Below are positions 1 through 5,577 of a stretch of DNA of 6,870 nucleotides, one piece after another; the first letter of the stretch is position 1; each line of letters starts with the position of its first letter. Location: assembly GCA_031278405.1 (NCBI GenBank), contig JAITKL010000063.1, forward strand, positions 1 to 6,870, in the 5' to 3' direction. Origin of the DNA: Endomicrobium sp. GTDB lineage: Bacteria; Elusimicrobiota; Endomicrobiia; Endomicrobiales; Endomicrobiaceae. A program made the position numbers and the translations under genes. The notes beneath the pieces were generated by a model that had not been told where the DNA came from, did not search any database, and saw only the letters and a program-made list of their open reading frames with translations.

Positions 1-30
1 AAAGTCTATTTTATCTGTTAAAGCTTGCAC

Positions 31-73
31 AAAAAATCAACAAGGATGTCTCAAAATTAAGACATCCTTGTTG
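31..73 (-). terminator. Rho-independent terminator, leftward
   Basis: A perfect 13-bp stem (38-50 paired with 61-73) closes a 10-base loop. Read on the minus strand, the stem is followed after one base by six T residues (31-36). The rightward side has no comparable T run, so it acts on leftward transcription. It lies 36 bases beyond the stop codon of the porin remnant and was probably that gene's terminator. It would now end any transcript reading leftward from the symporter. Bases 1-30 hold nothing I can assign. Confidence 0.85.
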
Positions 74-108
74 TTAATAAAATACAAATACTCTTTTTAA
101 ATTTAAAA

Positions 109-958
109 CTAGAAGCTAAATGCTGTCCTTATATCATATACAAAAAATATTCTTATCTGTGTTTGAAGTGTTTGTCAAAACATTACCGCCTCTTGGATTT
201 GCAAAATATTGAAAAGGCGGCGTAAGAGCAATATAATTATTGATCGTAAATTTATAATAAATTTCAAATTGCATCTATCGTATTATTTGACCACATTTCG
301 GAAAGAGATAAAGCAAAATTATTAAGCTCCTTACCATTTTTTATATTTGTATCTCTAATCATCATAATCACCAAAAGAACGTTCCTTATATCAGCATCAA
401 ATATTCCAAAGTCATCATTTATTACTTGGTCTATACTTGCACCAAATCCAATAAATCCCGACTTTGGAGTATTCTCTTTAACTAGTGAATACCATTATTT
501 CCCCATACGCACAATCTGTAGTTACCGTTTGTAGAAGGTTTAAATTAAATTGAGCAATATTTATTCCGCTTAAGAACTGACAATTACCGTCTCCGTCAAA
601 ATTATTAGCTACAAAATACTCAAAAATTCAACTTATTGAAATCTACTGTGAATCTATCATTTAGATCTGTTCATAATACAACTCTACAAAAGTATTTGCC
701 ACAGAATTAAGTCCGATCCTCATTTGCGTTTACTTGCCCATATGTGTTTACACCGTTATTATTATCAGATCCATCTACTTCAAGTCCAACATCTCTTCTG
801 CCTTTAACACGTGCAACAACTGTTCCATTTTCTTCAAACTCTTTAGTAAGTTTTACATAAAATAAATATGACGCTGCAGATAGATTTTTATTTTACCATT
901 ATTCGCCTCAAGAGTTCTCTGCATTATAACTGTTCCGCCAACATCTGCCACATAATTC
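109..958 (-). pseudogene. Decayed OprB-family carbohydrate-selective porin (C-terminal part)
   Basis: No long ORF survives, but joining frames on the minus strand gives a continuous outer-membrane beta-barrel. Pieces in order are YVADVGGTVIMQRTLEANNG (from 957), SAASYLFYVKLTKEFEENGT, VARVKGRRDVGLEVDGSDNN, ANTFVELYYEQ, NDRFTVDFNKLNF, NNFDGDGNCQFLSG, KENTPKSGFIGFGASIDQ, FEIYYKFTINNYIALTPPFQ then YFANPRGGN, and VYDIRTAFSF with stop TAG at 109-111. The ELYYEQ...F.KL, FLSG, TP.QY.ANP.GGN and terminal Phe features are typical of OprB porins, which pass sugars through the outer membrane. The reading frame changes at least seven times (near 890, 717, 665, 620, 480, 268 and 145), with extra in-frame stops. 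About 280 codons remain. The signal peptide and N-terminal region are absent, and homology begins right after the symporter stop codon. Family call is from memory of family motifs. Confidence 0.82.
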
Positions 959-2146
959 CTATTTAAGATCTTTTACATCATTATTGTGATTGTGACTTTC
1001 AACAAATTTTGTAAGAATAAGCGTTAACGCTCCATCGCCAGTAACATTGCAGGCTGTGCCAAAACTGTCTTGAAGAGCAAATATTGAAAGAATAAGAGCT
1101 ACAGCGTTATTATCAAAACCCAGCACGCTTATAATAAGACCAAGTGACCCTATTACTGTTCCTCCTGGTACCCCAGGAGATCCAACGGCAAACATTCCAA
1201 GCAGCAAGCAGAATAAAATCATTGTATCAACGGAAGGCAATGCCCCGTAATACACTTGAGAAACAACCATCACAAAGAAAACCTCAGTAAGCACAGAACC
1301 ACAAACATGAATATTTGCAAAAAGAGGTATTCCAAAATCTACCATATCTTTACGCAAAACATAGGATTTTCTTGCGCTTTCTAAAGCTATTGGAAGCGTT
1401 GCGGCGGAACTCATTGTGCCTATAGCGGTAAGATATGTATGACCATAATATTTTAAAACGCGAAATGGATTCTTTTTTGAGTATATAGCAGCAACTGTGT
1501 AAAGAACTGTAAGCCATATATAGTGTCCTAAAATAGCAATCAAAACGACTATTGCGAAAATAGGCAATTGTTTTGTAATAACTCCTTCATACGCCAAAGA
1601 GCAGAATGTGAAAGCTACAAAAACTGGAAGAATAGGAATGAGAATTTTTGTTACTATTGAAAGGCTAATTTTATGAAATTCTTCAAGCAAACTAATGATT
1701 GTTGTAGATTTGTTCCAGCAGGCAGCAATACCAATTAAAACAGAAATCATCAAAGCGCTCATAACGCTTATAATAGGAGAAAGTCCTAACTCAAATATAG
1801 CCTTTGGCAACTCCTTTGGTTGATTTACGATAGAACTTATATTTAAATGAGGAATAATTTCAAATCCGCTAAAGCAAGACATAAATGCAGCGCCTATACT
1901 TGAAACATATGCTAAAACAAATGCAAGTACCAAAACTTTTGAAACATTTTGTCCCAATCTTGTAATTGAAATGGCAATAAACCCTATAATGATTAACGGC
2001 ACGCAGAAAAATATAAAAGATCCTAAAATATTCTGAATGCTAACAACAACTTGCATTAAATAAACGTTCGCAATACAGCCCACAGCAATTCCTATTACTA
2101 TGCTAAAAATAAGTCTTGCCGGCAAACTGCTTAAAAACTTTTTCAT
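959..2146 (-). CDS. Dicarboxylate/amino acid:cation symporter (DAACS/SLC1 family)
   Basis: An inner-membrane secondary transporter of the family that includes GltP, GltPh and SstT, which couple Na+ or H+ to uptake of amino acids or dicarboxylates. The 395 residues are slightly short for the family but complete, with about eight hydrophobic segments. Visible landmarks are the serine-rich hairpin MSSAATLP (245-252), the second hairpin GSPGVPGGT (322-330), and the last helix with D360, T364, N367 and D371 in D-x3-T-x2-NVTGD. Two sites depart from GltPh. The NMDGT cation-site motif aligns with HVCGS (280-284), and the arginine that binds the acidic side chain (GltPh R397) aligns with G363. Glutamate or aspartate is therefore an unlikely substrate; a neutral amino acid or another solute is possible. 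The ATG has AAGGAGAT six bases upstream (2153-2160). The gene is transcribed alone from its own promoter, and the porin remnant begins directly after its TAG stop. Family is secure; substrate is unknown. Confidence 0.93.
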   Translation of the reverse strand: MKKFLSSLPARLIFSIVIGIAVGCIANVYLMQVVVSIQNILGSFIFFCVPLIIIGFIAISITRLGQNVSKVLVLAFVLAYVSSIGAAFMSCFSGFEIIPHLNISSIVNQPKELPKAIFELGLSPIISVMSALMISVLIGIAACWNKSTTIISLLEEFHKISLSIVTKILIPILPVFVAFTFCSLAYEGVITKQLPIFAIVVLIAILGHYIWLTVLYTVAAIYSKKNPFRVLKYYGHTYLTAIGTMSSAATLPIALESARKSYVLRKDMVDFGIPLFANIHVCGSVLTEVFFVMVVSQVYYGALPSVDTMILFCLLLGMFAVGSPGVPGGTVIGSLGLIISVLGFDNNAVALILSIFALQDSFGTACNVTGDGALTLILTKFVESHNHNNDVKDLK

Positions 2147-2184
2147 AGTTACATCTCCTTATAATTTAATATATAAACTTATAT

Positions 2185-2212
2185 GTTATATATTATATTT
2201 GTATCATGCCAA
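2185..2212 (-). promoter_or_regulatory. Sigma-70-type promoter for the symporter
   Basis: On the minus strand, TTGGCA (2207-2212) and TATAAC (2185-2190) are separated by 16 bases in an AT-rich tract 39 bases upstream of the symporter start. The leader would be about 30 bases and ends in the AAGGAGAT ribosome binding site at 2153-2160. The match is good but the surrounding sequence is AT-rich, so other -10 hexamers are possible. Confidence 0.5.
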
Positions 2213-2235
2213 CACTTTAAAAATATTAAAGTGCG

Positions 2236-2271
2236 TAAAATAAAAACTGTCTAGCCATCAAGCTAGGCAGT
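2236..2271 (-). terminator. Rho-independent terminator of the metNIQ operon
   Basis: The arms 2246-2255 and 2262-2271 form a 10-bp stem around a six-base loop. On the leftward transcript there is one A-C mismatch (2250/2267). The stem is followed by TTTTTATTTT (2236-2245). It sits 21 bases after the metQ stop codon and just upstream of the symporter promoter, so it insulates the two units. No T run exists on the rightward side. Confidence 0.75.
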
Positions 2272-2292
2272 CATGTAACTAAAAATTAAATA

Positions 2293-3087
2293 CTATTTTG
2301 CAGGAATAATTGTACCTTTATATTTCTCCAAAATGAATGTTTTCACTTTGTCGGATCTTAGAGCATTAACCAAAGCTTTAATAGCCTGATCATTAAGTCT
2401 CTTGGGATTTACAGCAATTATGTTGACATATGAAGAATCTCCACCTTCACTAAACAATCTTGCTTTGTTTGCATCAATACCAGCTTCCATAACTTTACTA
2501 GACCACACGATATAAGCATCAAACTGATCTCTTGTTCTTGTAATTAAAGACGGGTCTAGTTCAATGATTTTAATAGCTTTTAAGTATTTCTCAATATCAT
2601 ATATACTTGCAGTAACAGGAGTTATGGACTTTTTTAATTGTATAAATCCTGCTTTTTCAAGAAGCTTAAGACCTCTGTATTCGTTGGTGCTGTCGTTGCA
2701 AATAACTATTTTGGCGTTTTCTGGTAAATCCGAAATTGATTTATATTTGTCAGAGTATATAGACATAGGTTCAATATGAATATTTCCAGCATTAGCTAAG
2801 CTTAAATTTTTGTCTTTTGCCTGAGCGTTCATATATATAACATGCTGGAAATAATTAGCGTCTAGCTCTCCTTCCGAAGTTTGCATATTTACAAGAGTTG
2901 TATCAATAACGGTGTAGAGCTTTATTATAATTCCCTGTTTTTCTAGATCAGGTTTAATAAGTTCAATCAAGTCTGTATGAGGAACAACGTCAGCTGCAAT
3001 TTTTAAAATAGTTTTCTTTGAATCCGCAACAACACGTGAACTAAACAATAATACGCACAGTAGTGCAAAAAACTTTTTCGCTTTCAT
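2293..3087 (-). CDS. metQ: Methionine ABC transporter substrate-binding protein, NlpA/MetQ family
   Basis: This is the extracytoplasmic binding protein that delivers methionine (or a related amino acid) to the MetNI permease. It has 264 residues, normal for the family. Family landmarks are VPH (35-37), GELDANYFQH (73-82), HIEPM (104-108), ND-STNEYRG with R138, and SYVNII (219-224), where N222 matches the methionine-contacting Asn229 of E. coli MetQ. Residues 1-21 form a signal peptide with a basic start and hydrophobic core. The only cysteine there (C11, in FALLC) lacks a lipobox, while VVA-DS (19-23) fits signal peptidase I. A soluble periplasmic protein is therefore predicted rather than the usual lipoprotein. 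W195 replaces the family's Asn in the (V/I)N motif (E. coli N202), so ligand choice may differ. It is last in the metN-metI-metQ operon, 28 bases after metI, with AAGGAG six bases before the ATG. Confidence 0.92.
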   Translation of the reverse strand: MKAKKFFALLCVLLFSSRVVADSKKTILKIAADVVPHTDLIELIKPDLEKQGIIIKLYTVIDTTLVNMQTSEGELDANYFQHVIYMNAQAKDKNLSLANAGNIHIEPMSIYSDKYKSISDLPENAKIVICNDSTNEYRGLKLLEKAGFIQLKKSITPVTASIYDIEKYLKAIKIIELDPSLITRTRDQFDAYIVWSSKVMEAGIDANKARLFSEGGDSSYVNIIAVNPKRLNDQAIKALVNALRSDKVKTFILEKYKGTIIPAK

Positions 3088-3115
3088 GTTTTACTCCTTG
3101 TAGAAACCCAAGAGT

Positions 3116-3805
3116 TTATACGAGATGTCTCTTCTTAAGTATTTTCTTTGAAATAAAAGCCCCGAAGAGCTGCAGACATTCAACAACAACCAAAAGGACT
3201 ATAATGACAGCCACAAGAATATCTGAGCGGTATCTATTATAACCAAAACGCACGGCAAGCTCGCCAAGACCTCCAGCTCCAAAAGAACCAGCAATTGCAG
3301 TTATTGATATAAGCGTTATTGTAAGAACTACAAAATTTCTTATTAAAGTTGGCAAAGCTTCAGGGAGCATAACTTTGAAAATAATATCTAAGTTTGACGC
3401 ACCCATAGCTTTAGCAGCTTCTACTTTGCCTTTGGCTACTTCAAGGACACTATTCTCAACCATCCTTGAAAATATAGGTATACATACAATAGATAAAGAC
3501 ATAATAAATGCTTTCGGACCGTAAGACACGCCTACAATCATTTTTGACAACGGTAAAAAAAGAAGGATAACAATCATGGAAGGTAAAGATAAAACTGAAT
3601 TTATAATTGCTCCGAAAACTTTATTAAAAATAGGCAAAGGATGAAGTCCATCTTTGTCCGTAATATAAAGCAAAATTCCAAACAATAAGCCAAAACATAT
3701 TGTAATAGTAGTTGATATGGCTGTCATATAAACAGTCTGCCATGTTGCCGGCAAAACATATCCCCACACTTCAGCGCTGAAAACTTGTGCTAAAAATTTC
3801 GTCAT
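3116..3805 (-). CDS. metI: Methionine ABC transporter permease MetI
   Basis: The inner-membrane permease subunit forms a homodimer that carries methionine-type substrates delivered by MetQ, powered by MetN. The 229 residues are close to the usual 215-230 and contain five hydrophobic segments. The cytoplasmic coupling loop that docks onto the ATPase is clear: EAAKAMGASNLDIIFKVMLP (129-148), with E129, A130, G135 and the terminal LP of the EAA motif. The segments LPLSKMIVGVSYGP (84-97) and GSFGAGGLGELAVRFGY (173-189) are also typical of MetI. Its ATG overlaps the metN stop codon by four bases (ATGA), and a perfect GGAGGTGA ribosome binding site (3812-3819) lies inside the end of metN. Translation is thus probably coupled to metN. 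Nothing in the sequence looks damaged. Confidence 0.94.
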   Translation of the reverse strand: MTKFLAQVFSAEVWGYVLPATWQTVYMTAISTTITICFGLLFGILLYITDKDGLHPLPIFNKVFGAIINSVLSLPSMIVILLFLPLSKMIVGVSYGPKAFIMSLSIVCIPIFSRMVENSVLEVAKGKVEAAKAMGASNLDIIFKVMLPEALPTLIRNFVVLTITLISITAIAGSFGAGGLGELAVRFGYNRYRSDILVAVIIVLLVVVECLQLFGAFISKKILKKRHLV

Positions 3806-4599
3806 ATTCCGTCACCTCCGCCCAAATAGTCAAACTTTGCCAAATTAGAGTTATTCTTTATAAACACTTTGGCAGTTTCACTTGACGGTTTTGTAAAAAT
3901 TTTCCTAACTCTTCCGTTTTCGACTATCAAGCCATCTTCAAGAACAGCCATATTATTACATGTATATTTTATAACATCTAAAGAATGTGTAATTAGAATA
4001 ATAGTAATCCCAAATTTTTTGTTTATATCTTTTAGAAGATCTAACACTGAAAGAGAAGTTACGGGGTCCAAAGCAGAAGTAGCCTCGTCGCTTAACAAAA
4101 TATCTGGACTATTAGCCAATGCTCTTGCTATGCCAAGACGCTGCTTTTGTCCACCTGAAAGCTGACCTGGATAAAAATCTTTTTTATCAGATATGCTTAC
4201 AAGCTCTAAAATCTCAAATACTCTTTTCTTTATTTCCTGCTTGCTTTTTCCAGATACTTCCAAAGGGAAAGCTACATTGTCGTAAACTGTTCTGGAATCA
4301 AAAAGATTAAAATGTTGGAATATCATGCCAATTTTTTGTCTATAAAGATTCATCTCTTTTTTGGAAAGTTTATCTACTTCGTAGTTACCTATATGAATTG
4401 TACCAGAAGAAACTGTTTCAAGGCGATTTATACAGCGAATAAGAGTAGATTTTCCAGCACCGTTAAATCCGATAATTCCAAAAATATCGCCTTTCTGTAT
4501 CTCTAAATTTATATCCTTAAGAACATAAAATTCTTGATCTTGATTATGATTTTTAAATTTTTTAGAGACATTTTTTATCTCTATAAATGGTGCCACCAT
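3802..4599 (-). CDS. metN: Methionine ABC transporter ATP-binding protein MetN, short form without NIL domain
   Basis: The ATPase subunit drives MetI. All nucleotide-binding elements are present: Walker A GFNGAGKST (44-52), Q-loop Q95, signature LSGGQ (147-151), Walker B ILLSDE (167-172), D-loop SALD (175-178) and switch H205. MetN proteins of the E. coli type are about 343 residues and carry a C-terminal NIL domain that binds methionine and shuts the pump when the cell is full. Here the protein stops at 265, shortly after the ATPase core, so that domain is missing. This is not a random break: the last codons (LGGGDGI) carry the metI ribosome binding site and the stop overlaps the metI start. 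The start chosen is the ATG at 4597-4599 with AAGAGGAA nearby (4603-4610); a GTG one codon later is a possible alternative. Conserved neighbours metI and metQ support the methionine assignment. Confidence 0.92.
   Translation of the reverse strand: MVAPFIEIKNVSKKFKNHNQDQEFYVLKDINLEIQKGDIFGIIGFNGAGKSTLIRCINRLETVSSGTIHIGNYEVDKLSKKEMNLYRQKIGMIFQHFNLFDSRTVYDNVAFPLEVSGKSKQEIKKRVFEILELVSISDKKDFYPGQLSGGQKQRLGIARALANSPDILLSDEATSALDPVTSLSVLDLLKDINKKFGITIILITHSLDVIKYTCNNMAVLEDGLIVENGRVRKIFTKPSSETAKVFIKNNSNLAKFDYLGGGDGI
3806..3819 (-). promoter_or_regulatory. metI ribosome binding site embedded in the metN 3' end
   Basis: GGAGGTGA at 3812-3819 matches the full anti-Shine-Dalgarno core and sits six bases before the metI ATG. 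It is also the coding sequence for the Gly-Gly-Asp near the MetN C-terminus. Together with the ATGA stop/start overlap it indicates coupled translation and supports the annotated metI start. Confidence 0.85.
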
Positions 4600-4643
4600 T
4601 GCTTCCTCTTAGGAACTAAAATACTCACAAAACATAATTTTAT

Positions 4644-4673
4644 ATTATCACTTTTTTATTGTATATATGTCAA
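4644..4673 (-). promoter_or_regulatory. Sigma-70-type promoter of the metNIQ operon
   Basis: On the minus strand a perfect TTGACA (4668-4673) and GATAAT (4644-4649, five of six to TATAAT) are separated by 18 bases. Transcription would begin near 4637, giving a leader of about 37 bases before metN. That is too short for a SAM riboswitch or T-box, and no MetJ-like AGACGTCT repeat is visible. The sequence shows no methionine-specific control at the RNA level. Confidence 0.7.
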
Positions 4674-4685
4674 ACATTTTACTAT

Positions 4686-4710
4686 AAACCATGTATGAAA
4701 TACATGTTTT
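4686..4710. promoter_or_regulatory. Inverted repeat between the Sir2 gene and the metN promoter
   Basis: The arms CATGTAT (4690-4696) and ATACATG (4700-4706) pair perfectly around three bases. They are flanked after one mismatch by AAA (4686-4688) and TTT (4708-4710). It lies 16 bases upstream of the metN -35 element and 24 bases beyond the Sir2 stop codon. It could be an operator for the metNIQ promoter or a weak terminator for the Sir2 transcript. The leftward T run is poor (GGTTTATAG), so termination would be inefficient. Function is undecided. Confidence 0.3.
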
Positions 4711-4734
4711 ATCTACCATGAATAACTTCCATTC

Positions 4735-5445
4735 CTATTCTTTAAACAAGTCCCATATCTGTATCATAGCTTTTACAGCTTCCATAGGAATAAATATATC
4801 TACAATTTCGTTTGTAAAAGCTGATGGTTTTGGGTTTATTTCAATGATTATTGATCCGTTTCTTTTTGCATCAACTGGCAAAGACGCTGCAGGATATACG
4901 ATGCCAGTAGAGCCTATGATAAGCATAACATCACAATTCCTGCTTGTTTCAATAGATATTCGCATATCTTTTTTAGGAAGCATTTCACCGAAAAAGACAA
5001 AATCAGGTTTTAATATTGCTCCGCATTTTTTGCAACAAGGGGCAATTCTCAAGTCAAAATCTTGCACCGAATATTTGCTACCATCATATAGGCAAGTCAA
5101 TTTACTTGCATTGCCATGCAATTCATATACATTTTTACTACCCGCTTTTGTATGAAGATTGTCAATATTTTGTGTTATTACCGCTTTAATTATTCCATTT
5201 TGCTCAAGTCTTGCAAGAACAATATGGGCATTATTGGGATTTGACTTAAGAGTTGCTTCGTAAAAACCATCACAAAGCATTTCCCAAGCTTCTTTAGTAT
5301 GCGAAGAGAAATAGTTTATTTCAAAAAGCTTCTCCTCGTATTTATTCCAAATTCCATTTTCACCCCGAAAAGGAGCTATTCCGCTTTCAACTGAAATGCC
5401 AGCCCCGGTAAAAGCAACTGCAAATTTTGAATCTTTTAAAACCAT
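4735..5445 (-). CDS. Sir2-family NAD-dependent protein deacylase (sirtuin, CobB-like)
   Basis: Sirtuins remove acyl groups from protein lysines using NAD+, giving nicotinamide and O-acetyl-ADP-ribose; in bacteria they act in the cytoplasm on enzymes such as acetyl-CoA synthetase. The 236 residues contain GAGIS (14-18), PFRG (25-28), TQNIDNLH (91-98), catalytic H110 in ELHG, KPDFVFFGE (146-154), GS-TG (178-181) and EINPKPS (202-208). The Zn site is unusual: the first pair is C118-x2-D121 instead of C-x2-C, and the second is PCCKKC (C137, C138, C141). The Tyr-x-x-Arg pair that marks desuccinylases (CobB Y92/R95) reads Y62-E-A-T65, so plain deacetylation is more likely. The first ATG lacks a suitable ribosome binding site, and the frame stays open upstream, encoding family-like residues (IIKELINNAV) with no ATG, GTG or TTG. 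The original start at about 5478 seems to have been lost. The gene may be poorly expressed. Confidence 0.88.
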   Translation of the reverse strand: MVLKDSKFAVAFTGAGISVESGIAPFRGENGIWNKYEEKLFEINYFSSHTKEAWEMLCDGFYEATLKSNPNNAHIVLARLEQNGIIKAVITQNIDNLHTKAGSKNVYELHGNASKLTCLYDGSKYSVQDFDLRIAPCCKKCGAILKPDFVFFGEMLPKKDMRISIETSRNCDVMLIIGSTGIVYPAASLPVDAKRNGSIIIEINPKPSAFTNEIVDIFIPMEAVKAMIQIWDLFKE

Positions 5446-5490
5446 AACGGCATTATTTATAAGTTCCTTTATTATTATCTCACTTCCTAA
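5446..5490 (-). other. Probable lost N-terminal extension of the Sir2 gene
   Basis: Upstream of the annotated ATG the same frame reads ATA ATA ATA AAG GAA CTT ATA AAT AAT GCC GTT. This encodes I-I-I-K-E-L-I-N-N-A-V, which matches the short helix normally found before the GAGIS motif in sirtuins. A good ribosome-binding candidate (TTAGGAAG, 5483-5490) lies just before the ATA triplets at 5470-5478. The pattern suggests that an ATG at one of these ATA codons mutated by a single G-to-A change. ATA can initiate only rarely, so either weak ATA initiation or the internal ATG at 5443-5445 must serve now. Confidence 0.5.
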
Positions 5491-5494
5491 AATG

Positions 5495-5553
5495 TGATAA
5501 AATCAAAGCTACCAACTTGAAATTGCTTTGTAGCATATATTTTTGATAAAATC
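5495..5553. repeat. Direct repeat TGATAAAATC in the argF/Sir2 divergent spacer
   Basis: The 10-base word TGATAAAATC occurs at 5495-5504 and again at 5544-5553, 49 bases apart in the same orientation. The right copy overlaps the likely argF -10 region. The spacer also holds GCTAC (5508-5512) and its inverse GTAGC (5530-5534). These could be regulator sites or duplicated -10 elements, but AT-rich sequence makes chance matches plausible. Confidence 0.35.
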
Positions 5554-5570
5554 TATTTTCTACAGGGGAG
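5523..5570 (+). promoter_or_regulatory. Probable argF promoter and ribosome binding site
   Basis: TTGCTT (5523-5528) and TAAAAT (5547-5552) with an 18-base spacer make a weak sigma-70-type promoter, giving a leader of about 20 bases. The ribosome binding site AGGGGAG (5564-5570) is strong and lies seven bases before the argF ATG, which supports that start. I see no convincing ARG-box palindrome. Confidence 0.45.
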
Positions 5571-5577
5571 TTTCGTC

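Noticed and set aside
1..30. Possible gene ends at the left edge (plus-strand TAA at 19-21 or minus-strand frame from a GTG)
   Set aside because: Too little sequence to support either.
2196..2212. Sigma-54-like TTGGCATG upstream of the symporter
   Set aside because: The required GC of the -12 element is absent at the right spacing; the sigma-70 reading fits better.
2564..2779. Plus-strand 71-codon frame
   Set aside because: It is antisense within metQ, which has a clear family match; nothing supports a gene here.
3869..4506. Three plus-strand open frames antisense to metN
   Set aside because: All are shadows of the metN coding sequence, with no ribosome sites or recognisable protein features.
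4600..4734. SAM riboswitch, T-box or MetJ operator upstream of metN
   Set aside because: The predicted leader is about 37 bases and no S-box, T-box or AGACGTCT repeat can be seen.
4691..5155. A 154-codon open frame on the plus strand
   Set aside because: It lies antisense to the sirtuin gene, shows no family motifs and has no ribosome site; the opposite strand has clear sirtuin motifs.
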